64,000 nucleotides of DNA. Origin: Tigriopus japonicus. Taxonomy: Eukaryota > Arthropoda > Copepoda > Harpacticoida > Harpacticidae. The position numbers and the translations under genes are program-made. The DNA is taken from positions 1,340,334-1,404,333 of the forward strand of contig CM021317.1 in assembly GCA_010645155.1 (NCBI GenBank), given 5' to 3'. Below the pieces are notes generated by a model. The model searched no databases. It worked only from the letters and a program-made list of their open reading frames with translations, and had not been told where the DNA came from. This document shows positions 11,162 through 20,700 of this stretch, in pieces (the first letter of the stretch is position 1; each line of letters opens with the position of its first letter).

Positions 11162-11766
11162 TACTATTTATGCACCTGCAAAGGAAGGGAGTAATGGCCA
11201 AAATCCGGCGGAGGGAGTATCATTTTATTGGCGACCCGAGGGCGTCAGCCCGAGGGGCGTCAATAAAAATGAAACGAGTGATGTCGGATTTTGACCATTC
11301 CTCCCTTCATTTGTGGGTGCATATGGTATTTTGTTGACCAACTTATCCTTTTTGGGACTTCCGTTACAATTTTTCAACCCTGAAAATCAGTTCAACCACG
11401 GACATTCGTACTATCCAACTAGCATGCTTTGCCTACTCAATACCGGTATTAGGAGCAAGCTCCGTTCACCTCAAGTACATCAGTGGGTGTGTTGGCTACC
11501 CAGTGCCATGGTATGTATAAAATCCTACTATGATTTCTTCAGTGGATCATTCTCCGTCAATGAGACGGGGGCTTTAGACGTGCAAGTAATTGTGCGTCTG
11601 AGATGTATTTGGAAAGACATGATTCATTCATAGGGCAATAAAGTGATTGGTAGGGTAATAAAATGATTTGTAGGGTAGTAAAGTAAGTTGTAGGTGAATA
11701 ATATTTTGGACCTGACCTCTTCGGGCTTGGAGGAAGTCTCGTAAAAGGAGAAGGCGGTCAATAAAA
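11162..11766. repeat. 0.6-kb dispersed repeat, copy 1 (hairpin plus tandem units)
   Basis: This is nearly identical to the split copy at 17217-17526 plus 22803-23094. The first 160 bp form a long imperfect hairpin (11171-11324). The last part holds three to four ~20-bp tandem units (TAGGGTAATAAAATGATTTG type, 11630-11705). Smaller hairpins CCGTCaatgaGACGG and AGACGTGCAAgtaaTTGTGCGTCT lie near 11555-11602. It contains GTATAAAA near 11515. I see no terminal inverted repeats and no clear target duplication, so the class is unknown. Confidence 0.8.
11171..11324. repeat. Long imperfect hairpin within the 0.6-kb repeat
   Basis: Arms of about 70 bp: TGCACCTGCAAAGGAAGGGA on the left pairs with CCCTTCATTTGTGGGTGCA on the right, and the pairing continues inward through CATTTTATTGGCG and CGTCAATAAAAATG. 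The same hairpin occurs at about 17226-17379. Confidence 0.8.
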
Positions 11767-11767
11767 T

Positions 11768-13215
11768 ATTTTACCACTTGCGATGCAGCCAGTGGTTATA
11801 GGCAAATTATGCTAGACAAAGATTCCCGAGATTTCACCACCGTTTTGACTCCTTGGGGAAGGTTCGTTCATACCAGGGGTCCCATGGGTATGATTTCTAC
11901 GGGAGATGCATACAATCTAAGAGGAGATCAAGCACTGGGGGACCTACCTAATGTCACAAAGGTTGTCGACGACATATGCGTTACCCATTCCGATTTTAAA
12001 GCACATGTCCAGCTAGTGGTGGAAGTACTAAATTGATGCCGGAAACACCAGATTACCCTCAACCCGGAGAAATTCACATTTGCTGAGTCGTCGGTGAAGT
12101 TTGTTGGGTACATCTTGTCAAATGAGGGAATAGCGGCCGATCCCGCAAAATTCAGTGCAATTTGGGACTTTCCGGAACCGAGAAGTAGAACTGATCTCTG
12201 AGGCTTTATGGGCTTGGTTAACCAGTTGGGCCAGCTTTCGTCTAAAATTGTGGGGGCAGCAGGCCCATTAACAGACATTTTCAAAGTTAAGAACGAATTT
12301 TTGCGGACGGCAAATCACTCACAAGCTTTTGAGTTGGTGAAGAAAATTCGACAATCACCCCAATCCTGGCGCTATTTGATCCAGAATGTGAGACAATGAT
12401 ACAAACAGATGCCAGCCGAACCAAAGGCCTTGGATATGCATTGCTGCAAAGACAAGGTTCGAGTATCAGACTGGTTCAGTGTGGGAGCCTGTTCTTATCA
12501 AAGGTTGAGAGTCATTACGTGATGGTAGAGCTGGAGGCACTCGCGATTGCGTGGGTTGTGAAAAAATGCAGGGTGTTTTGTTGGGCCTACCAAAATCCGA
12601 ATTATAACGGATCATAGGCAATAAATGACAATCCTGAACGCCTACACGTGTGCTCAAGTAGAAAATCCACGATAATTACGCTTCAAGCAAGTTCTTGCTG
12701 GGTATCAGTTCAGTTTGGAGTGGGTCAGAACAACTTCACATTCAATTCCCGATGCGCTTAGTCGCGCTCCGATTGCTCAGGTCACACAGGAAGAAATGTC
12801 TGAATTCACAGACGGGATCAACGTGGAGATTGGAGTTATGACTCGGAAAGCGATTAGTACGTTGGACGAAGACGACGATTTGGTGGAAGAGGAGCATTCT
12901 CCTAACGAATTGGTGGACATTTTGATAGACAAAATTCGAAGTGCGTCTAATGAAGACGAGGAAATGAAGTGTTTGAAGAAATCCATCGCAGAGGGAGTTC
13001 CATTATCATCGGCGAGTCTGTTTAAAGGCATCCTTGATCGACTGACCATTCAGGATGAACTCGTTTTGTTCGGATCACGTTTAGTGATCCCTGCTGCTTT
13101 GAAAAAAGAAGTAATGGCTCGGTTACACGACTCTCATCAGGGAATATCTAGAACTTTACGAAGAGCTCGGCGTTTCGTTTATTGGCCGGGAATATCATCA
13201 GACATGAAGAATTTG
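11768..13215 (+). pseudogene. Ty3/gypsy pol fragment (RT to integrase zinc finger)
   Basis: Broken frames give, in order: RT (CDAASGYRQIML, RGPMGMISTGDAYNLRGD, VVDDICV with the catalytic DD near 11970), the RT connection (FVGYILSNEGIAADPAKF), RNase H (TDASRTKGLGYALLQ; ELEALAIAWVVKKC), DALSRAP and the integrase HHCC finger (LHDSHQGISRTLRR...YWPGISSDMKN). Stops occur near 12034 and 12198 and there are frameshifts. The STGD-RGD signature after motif B is shared with the intact element at 17709-22196, so it is the same lineage. It starts abruptly beside the 0.6-kb repeat and stops before the integrase core. Confidence 0.85.
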
Positions 13216-14075
13216 GTAGGACTAGTACTAATGGAATATCTTGTATGGATGGAACGAGGTCACAACCATTATTTTGCTCATACAATACTAATGGAATATC
13301 TTGTACGGAACATAACACTCCCCCTGTTGGCTTTGATTTACAAGCCAACACCAACTTCATTATTGGGAAGAATCATGGAAATTAGTGGAACCAGTTCACT
13401 TGCCTAGTACAAAAGTGTAATAACATTAATTGTAAACTGTAGCAGAGGTTTTACAGGGTTTTAGATATTTACACATGGGATTCTATTTATCAGAGACTGC
13501 TCCTCTTCCACACTTTGCTTTGGTTTTTCGGACGTCAACTATCATCATAGATGTTTATTGTGCTATTTTCTTTTGGCTTGTAAATCAAAACGGAGGTGGT
13601 CCGTTATCTACACGGTTGTCGTTCCACGGGAAGAAACCCCATGCTGCATTGGTGACATAGCGATTAGTGAATCAAAGAATAAGTGAAAAGAATAAGTAAT
13701 GCTCTTACTTAACCTCTTGCAGTGTCGCAAACTGTTTTTCTTGTCAATGATCCGGATTTGCCTTTGAAGATGGCTTACCTTCTTGCTCTGTGATTGAATC
13801 TTGGATTGACCCCTCACTTAGAACCAATTTCGATACGCTGAGTCTCAACCTGAATGTTCCTATCATTAGAAGTGCGACATTCCTGGACCTCATGAAAACA
13901 AGCCGGAAAGGCTTATGAGGATCCACGGTCTCAAATACCCCTTTTTCTCTCTTCTTTTACATTTTATTCCACTTTTGAGACCGAAATAAATACAAATACA
14001 AAATACACATCTTCCAGATTTAGCCTTCTTGGAAAACATTTCGAAGAATGCCTTCATTGCATGAAGGCTGCCTGG
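13216..14075. other. No gene; short direct and inverted repeats
   Basis: ACTAATGGAATATCTTGTA occurs twice (about 13228 and 13288). GGCTTTGATTTACAAGCC near 13330 recurs inverted near 13575. The rest is featureless sequence before the gypsy LTR. Confidence 0.5.
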
Positions 14076-14224
14076 TGTGATCTGATGAACACCTACGAGT
14101 GTCCAACTAGTTTACTTCCGTATAACCTGTTTCTATGTCGTCACTCAGCATTTTCATCATCCCGAGAAATACACGTTTTCCACTCTCTACTTTTCTCGTC
14201 TTCTACTCGTTCACGATCATGCGA
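14076..14224 (+). repeat. 5' LTR of the RT-less gypsy element
   Basis: Begins TGTGATCTGATGAACACC and ends GATCATGCGA. It matches 17168-17216 followed by 23095-23194 almost base for base. CGTATAACCTG in this copy is the uninterrupted form of the site where the other copy is split. Confidence 0.85.
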
Positions 14225-14236
14225 TGGCGCAGTCGG
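14225..14236 (+). promoter_or_regulatory. Primer-binding site, tRNA-Ser type
   Basis: TGGCGCAGTCGG directly follows the LTR. TGG is the complement of the tRNA CCA tail, and CGCAGTCG is complementary to the 3' acceptor strand expected for tRNA-Ser. The same site recurs at 22603-22614 (minus) and 34443-34453. Confidence 0.75.
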
Positions 14237-14453
14237 CAAGTACGTCCACTTTAAAAGTACTGTCGACAGCCTGTCACTGATCCGAGACCCCGTGGACCCA
14301 TTCTTCCGATTTGGTTCCATCACGTTCAATTTGGTCCAACGTGATTGGCGTGTGAGTTTGTGCCCATTCATTCCGTGGGAGTTTCTTTCGTCCATCCATC
14401 CGGTGTTCTTCCGTGGTGTTGAGTCCAGTGGTCCAATCCGTTTTCTTCGAGCC

Positions 14454-16955
14454 ATGTCCGACAGGGAAGCAATTCTTGCTTTAAAGGCGAGCCGTAGTGG
14501 CTATAAGTCCGCCTTGCCCCGCGCCAGGAAGGTGGCGGAATCGGCCTTGAAGGTCTACGTTGAAGGAGATGATCCGACTTTGTTGGAGAATTTCCTGGGA
14601 CACTGGGATGAACGACTACACAAATACCTCCATGCCGAAGATCAGGTGATGTGTAATCTGGCGTCCGATCCAAAGGATGCAGATCAGGCTGTCGACGAAC
14701 ATGTTACGGCCTTTTTCACGGCCAAGACCACGATTATTGGTTTTCGTAGAGATGTGGATGCTGCTGTGCTTCGTCAAGTAGCTGTTAACCAACCCGTTCC
14801 AATCCCTGATTCTAGGCAGGTCCACCCCGCTGTTCCCAAGCTAAATCCCAAGAAGCCTCCAATTCTGGAAGAGGACACGGATCATCGTTTATTTGTCAGG
14901 TGGCGTCCTTTGTGGTACAACTATGCCCAACTTTCTTACCTAGATCAGCGCGAGAGGGTGATTCAAGTTGGTGTTTTCTGGGAATGCTGCAGTCCAGGTT
15001 TCCTGAGTATCATACGCCATTCTCTTGGAATTCGCCCGGACACTGGTCGTTCCGTGGTCGAAATTTTGGATATGATTGAGGCGCATCTCCGGAGTCTTCG
15101 TAATGTTCACCTCGACATGCGAGACCTGTTGAGTGTTAAACAAAAAGAAGGTCAAGATTACACGTCATTTTGTAATTCAATTCGAGAATTAGCTGATTAC
15201 GCTGACACCTCGAAAATCACGGAAGACCGTCTTTTGATTGCCCTCTTATTCCAGGGAATGAGAAGCGATTCCGATAAGACCAAGCTGATGGAGCGAAAAC
15301 CGTCTACATTCAATGAGGCCCGTAAATTCATCCTCGAGATGGAGACGATCCGTGATGGAGTCCATGATTTGGGTGGCTCCTCTTCTCGACAATTGGTCAA
15401 TTCCGTGGATCAAGTGGTCAACGCCGCGAAGTCTTCTTACAAGAAAAACGGTGGAAAATCGGGTCGAAAGGGGTTCACTTCAGTATCATCCGAGCGGTGT
15501 GATCATTGTGGATTCTACAAGAAACACCCTCGTGAAGATTGTCCGGCTCGCAACTCGACTTGGCATGGTTGTGGACAATCCGGTCATTGGCAACCCGTTT
15601 GTCGCCAGAAAAATCAAGTTAAGATCCAATCCGTCAAGATCGCTCCTAGAGTTGAGAAAAGCGTGAGTAGTGTTCAACTTCATGCTTTCAATTCGTCCCT
15701 CAACGATCGTGCAAACCAGATTGAGGTCAAGGTCACTCCTCATTACTCGTCTAATTCGATGATACTTCGATTTTGTGCCGATACTGGCGCGGATGTCACG
15801 ATTATGGGTATGAACCAATTCAGAAATTTTGATTTGTGCCAATTAACTCGCCTTGAGGATCGTTTTCACAACACCGTTATTTCGGGTGTGGATGGGCAAT
15901 CTATCGATCTCTTTGGTACCTTCCAGGCTAATCTGCCTGTTGATAATACCCACGTAGTTCGTGATGTGACCGTTGTGGTCAGTCGAGATGTTGAAGGCGC
16001 GTTTTTGGGTTTGGAAGCTTGCCGAGCCTTGGGAATTGTCGGCCCCAATTTTCCTCATCCATCCATCTCCACAAAAAGGAGACGTAATTTCAAATCGTCG
16101 CCAAATCCGGTTACTCAAGTTGAACCGTTGAAGGATCGAGATGGAAATTCGCCTTTGCCCTCAAAGAAAGCTGTTGATGAGCCATGGCCGGAGCCAAGAT
16201 TTCCTCGCAAAGACTCGGCCAAGGACCAACCCAACCTACGAGTGGCTCGAGTTGAAAAGTCCGATTCCGTGAGACCATTTGAGATGGTTTCAGGTGAGAT
16301 TGTCTCATTCGGTGGGAAATATTACCTGATTTATTCAGATCATTACTCCGGTTTTCCTATCGTTGCGAGTTTGAATTCGTCTCCGACGGCTTCTCATTTG
16401 ATTCGTGAACTCCGTTCTGTTTTCGAGAAGATCGGCGTACCCACAATTTTTTGGTCTGACCGTTTGGCCCCGTTCGATTCTTTTGTCATGCGGAATTTTT
16501 TCAGGCAGTGGGGAATCGCTTGGAGGAGGATTTCTCCAAGTTATCCACCGCCAAAGAGCCCATCTGAAATGAACGTGGAGAAAATCAAGATTCTTCTCGC
16601 CAATTGCGGAGGGAGGTGGAAATCCGAGGAGTTTGAGTTGGGCCTTTTGGAAATTCAAAACGCTCCATATTTAGATGGTCCATCCCCAGCTCAACAATTA
16701 TTTGGTCATTCCCTCCAATCCAACTTATGTGTTCACTGGCGTGCTTTTCTTACTAAGTTCCAGATCCTGTCTGATGAGGTTGATGCAACGCTCCTTGGCG
16801 ATGATCGGTTTCGGAAGGCCTGTTTTGATCGATCTACCCGCGTCCGAAAGAAAATTTCCCTTGGTGAACAAGTCTTAGTCCAAGACCCGTCTACACGTCG
16901 ATGGGACCAGATTGCCACCGTGGATATGTTGTTCGAACGTTGTCGGGACAGTTGA
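14454..16955 (+). CDS. Gag-protease-integrase-core polyprotein without RT (833 aa)
   Basis: The frame is open from 14061 inside the LTR, but the start at 14454 (MSDREAIL) aligns with the start of the intact relative (MANREQVL). Gag occupies residues 1 to about 340. Two zinc knuckles follow from residue 349 (CDHC...C, CGQSGHWQPVC), then an aspartic protease (FCADTGAD, catalytic D443). A 65-residue basic, Pro-rich linker replaces RT, RNase H and the HHCC finger. An integrase-like core follows with E615, D669 and E705. Spacing equals that of D1200, D1254 and E1290 in the relative, but the first Asp is Glu, and the conserved TDNGPQF has become SDRLAPF. Integration activity is therefore doubtful. 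No stop or frameshift breaks the ORF despite this divergence. Confidence 0.85.
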   Translation: MSDREAILALKASRSGYKSALPRARKVAESALKVYVEGDDPTLLENFLGHWDERLHKYLHAEDQVMCNLASDPKDADQAVDEHVTAFFTAKTTIIGFRRDVDAAVLRQVAVNQPVPIPDSRQVHPAVPKLNPKKPPILEEDTDHRLFVRWRPLWYNYAQLSYLDQRERVIQVGVFWECCSPGFLSIIRHSLGIRPDTGRSVVEILDMIEAHLRSLRNVHLDMRDLLSVKQKEGQDYTSFCNSIRELADYADTSKITEDRLLIALLFQGMRSDSDKTKLMERKPSTFNEARKFILEMETIRDGVHDLGGSSSRQLVNSVDQVVNAAKSSYKKNGGKSGRKGFTSVSSERCDHCGFYKKHPREDCPARNSTWHGCGQSGHWQPVCRQKNQVKIQSVKIAPRVEKSVSSVQLHAFNSSLNDRANQIEVKVTPHYSSNSMILRFCADTGADVTIMGMNQFRNFDLCQLTRLEDRFHNTVISGVDGQSIDLFGTFQANLPVDNTHVVRDVTVVVSRDVEGAFLGLEACRALGIVGPNFPHPSISTKRRRNFKSSPNPVTQVEPLKDRDGNSPLPSKKAVDEPWPEPRFPRKDSAKDQPNLRVARVEKSDSVRPFEMVSGEIVSFGGKYYLIYSDHYSGFPIVASLNSSPTASHLIRELRSVFEKIGVPTIFWSDRLAPFDSFVMRNFFRQWGIAWRRISPSYPPPKSPSEMNVEKIKILLANCGGRWKSEEFELGLLEIQNAPYLDGPSPAQQLFGHSLQSNLCVHWRAFLTKFQILSDEVDATLLGDDRFRKACFDRSTRVRKKISLGEQVLVQDPSTRRWDQIATVDMLFERCRDS

Positions 16956-17152
16956 TGGAGCGTTTTGCCCGTTTTCTTCGCCAAGCACCTCGTGGATTTC
17001 CAGAGCCCGCGCAAGGAATCGAGGAAGACGTCATTGGATCGGGAAGAATTGTTTGAGGAATTATGATTCCATATTTTTTGCATTTCTTTACTGTCTTTAT
17101 TGTATTTTTACGTTTTCGTGCTTTCTTTCTTTGTTTATTCGAAAGCACGATT

Positions 17153-17167
17153 TGAAAGGGGAGTTGG
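17153..17167 (+). promoter_or_regulatory. Polypurine tract of the RT-less gypsy
   Basis: GAAAGGGGAGTTGG precedes the TGTGATCTG start of the 3' LTR. The intact relative has AAGGGGAGTTGG at its own LTR boundary, supporting close relationship. Confidence 0.7.
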
Positions 17168-17216
17168 TGTGATCTGATGAACACCTACGAGTGTCCAACT
17201 AGTTTACTTGCGTATA
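17168..17216 (+). repeat. 3' LTR of the RT-less gypsy, first part
   Basis: TGTGATCTGATGAACACC... through CGTATA, after which the 0.6-kb repeat begins. The rest resumes at 23095. Confidence 0.85.
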
Positions 17217-17526
17217 TACTATTTATGCACCTGCAAAGGAAGGGAGTAATGGCCAAAATCCGGCGGAGGGAGTTTCATTTTATTGGCGACCCGAGGGCGT
17301 CAGCCCGAGGGGCGTCAATTAAAATGAAACGAGTGATGTCGGATCTTGACCATTCCTCCCTTCATTTGTGGGTGCATATGGTATTTTGTTGACCAACTTA
17401 TCCTTTTTGGGACTTCCGTTACAATTTTTCAACCCTGAAAATCAGTTCAACCACGGACATTCGTACTATCCAACTAGCATGTTTTGCTTACTCAATACCG
17501 GTATTAGGAGCAAGCTCCGTTCACGA

Positions 17527-17646
17527 GAGAGGTCTTATCGAGAAGAGGTGAAAGAAGAGAATGACGTGGAGAATCGAAGGAAGAGAACAAAGGGTATTAT
17601 CGGAAAGATATATGCATCCTGCGCAACCTGTCATACAATCACTCCA
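17527..17646 (-). repeat. 3' LTR of the intact gypsy
   Basis: About 98% identical to 22681-22802. It ends at GACCTCTC, then runs into the host 0.6-kb repeat. Confidence 0.8.
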
Positions 17647-17708
17647 ACTCCCCTTGAGATTTGAAACACGAAAGATAAACAAAGCATCAAGATGTGTTCA
17701 AATCTAAA

Positions 17709-20700
17709 TCAATAAGAATAATAATCGGGTGTTCTCTTCTGACGAGTACTTCGTCTTGGTAGTGGCTTCACCGAAGTCTTGGATTCTTGAGTCACCGAAG
17801 ATTGTTCCTCTCCAGCGATAGATTCTTGGGGTGTGCCATTGATCGGACTCAAATTTGGGCTAGAAAGAGAAGCATTTTGGTTATTGAAAGAACGACGAAG
17901 AAACCGTCGGTTCCTCCAAGACTTGTGACCACTGTCGAAGAGAAGAAGGTAACGACGTTCGAAGCATTTCAGAACAGTCGCTTCAGTGTCCCAACGGCGT
18001 GATTGAGGGCATTGAACGAACACTTTGGAACCGATGGGAATCGCAACTAATGGTCGAGACTTTTGATCGTAGTGCTTTTTCCGGGATTCATCTATCTTGT
18101 TACGTTTCGACGCCGCATCATCAGAATCGGCAGGAGTTATTCTTTGATAATTCTGTTCGATTGTGGGAATCCTTGAGCGAAGTTGGCGTCCAAAAACTCG
18201 ATGAGCTGGAGACAATCCATCGCTCAACGGCGTGTTCCGTAGCTCAAGCATGGCCTCGGTGAACTCCTCCGAGGTCAAATCACCACCAGTTTTGGCCAAA
18301 ATATATTTGATAGACTTAACCATAACTTCGGCGTGCCCATTACTCTGAGGATAATATGGGGACGAGGAATTCCAAGAAACGCCCCATCTCTTCAGAAACT
18401 GGGTGAATAAACGTGAAGAAAATTGCGGCCCATTATCCGTTCTCAAGACGTTGGGAATTCCAAACATTGAAAAAATGCGGGAAAAATCCCTGATTAAAGA
18501 GGAGGAAGTGGGACTTGATGGATACTTCACTATCAAAGGATATCCCGATAGACGATCGCTATAAACCAGGTACTCAGACTTTTGGAATGAAAATAAATCC
18601 GCTGTGACCACTTGAAAAGGTCGGGAAGGCAGATTTTCCTGGATCAAAGGCTCGGGCTGATGGGAAGGACGATACAACATGCATTTAGAACATGCAGCTA
18701 CAACATTGGCAATATCGGAAGAAAATCCGGGCCAATAAACAATTTCACGAGCTCTTCTTTTCGTTTTTTCCACTCCTTGATGGCTAGAATGAAGCCTTTT
18801 CAAAATGTCCTTGACGGCTTGAGATGGAATAACAACTCTGGTGCCTCGTAACACAAGATCACCCTCAATTGAGAGTTCCGAAGCAATCCTTTTAAATAAA
18901 GATATATATCCGGATTTGGCGTCCTTGACTGAATCGGACAAAATGGCCTGTTTCAAGAGGGAATAAGAAGGATCCTCTTGAGCGGTTTTGATCAACTCAT
19001 CCAGCAATAAGTCTGGATATTCAGCCTCGACACGCCCAACCACGAGATTTGTAGGAATTTCCGGATCATCCAGAGACTCGGGATCTGTGCTTGGATTAGA
19101 CACCGGAAAACGAGATAAAGCATCGGGTATGGCATGATTAATACCCTGTTTCCACTCAACAATAAACTGATACCCCTGAAGACGAGTTCGATAATTTAAA
19201 ACTCTTGGGTTCTCAATTTCAGGTAATGGTTGCCGATTGAAAATCGTTACCAACGGCTTATGATCCGTGATGACCCGAAAATTGACACTGGCCAAGTATA
19301 AATGGCACTTGCGGATTGCCCAATAAATTGCCAACGACTCCAACTCGACCATGGCATACCGCGTCTCGCAATCCTTCAAATAACGAGAGCCGCATTCGAT
19401 CAACTTGGGCTTTTCGCCCTCCAATTGCATTAAAGCGAACCCAAGCCCATGTCGTGATGCATCGGTCAAGAGAATGATATCCAATGACGGATCAAACATC
19501 GCAAGGATTGCCGGAGACAAAAGTGATTTCTTTATTTCTTCAAATGCCACACTGTGTTCTGGAAGCCATAAAAAGTTATTTTTGGACTTCAAGAGACCTC
19601 GAAGGGGCGACGTTAAAGATGCCAGATTGGGCAAAAATTTTCCCAACTGGTTGGCTAAGCCAAGAAATGACCTCAAATCAGTCAAGTTAGAAGGAATGGA
19701 AAATCCTTGGATCGCTTCCACTTTGTTAGAGTCAGCCTGAATGCTACCGTGAGATATTTTATAACCCACAAAATCTATTGAAGAGGCAGCCAAGACACTC
19801 TTTTCAGAATTCACGGTCAGTCCATAAGTACAACAACGCTCCAAAACTTTGCTGACCTGTCTCACCAAGTCCGGCAAAGTCTCGGCTCCACAAGCCATAT
19901 CATCTACGACCTTATGGACATCTATTCCAGCCATAGCAACATCTCCACGATATGAAAATGAATCTCCGGTGGAGACAAATCCCATGGGAGAACGCAAAAA
20001 CATGAATTTCCCAAAAGGAGTGAGGAAAGTTGTTAGTGGCTGTGATTCTTTTGCCAATGGCATTTGCCAATATCCCTTAACAAGGTCCAATTTGGCGAAA
20101 AATTTCTGGTTGGGCTTGAATCCAGAAATAGCCTGGGCCGGGGTCTTGGTTGGGTGGATGCTTCTCTTCACCTCCGAATTAAGTCGGGTTAAATCAACGC
20201 ATAATCGAATACCACCACCACTCTTGGCAACCAGAACAATGGGATGACACCATTCAGTGACAACATCCCCTACAGGGCAAATGATCGCTTGATTCTGTAA
20301 ATCTTCAAGAATCCTTTGTAGCTCGTCCCTTTGGGCAAAAGGAACTGGACGAGCCACTTGGATTGCAAAAGGTTTGGCATCATCCTTCAAATGAATCCTC
20401 ATGGGATCCCCAACGATTGGTCCCGTCATGGGACGAAGTGTGCCAGACCCAAATACTTGCGAAAAAACTGATTTGAGTTTGGAATCCACGCTCTGAAGTA
20501 CCTCAGGGGTAATCACCTTTGGCAACATTGAAATCCAAGTCTCCATATCTGTCCACACAGAAGGAAAGCAAGATTCAGGTTCCCTTCCTGGCTTTGGAAC
20601 CACGAGGGAAGCTACAACAGAATCAGGACGGGGAAATTTTTTGCCAATTATAGTCAAAGCCTTGCATGCTTTCAAACTAAGAAAAGCTCCGTTTAAATCC

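Noticed and set aside
14225..14236. tRNA D-arm-like TGGCGCAGTCGG as a tRNA gene
   Set aside because: No tRNA fold around it; its position directly after an LTR marks it as a primer-binding site.
15486..15842. 118-codon minus-strand ORF inside gag-protease
   Set aside because: Shadow of the 833-codon gypsy ORF, which has zinc knuckles and a protease motif.
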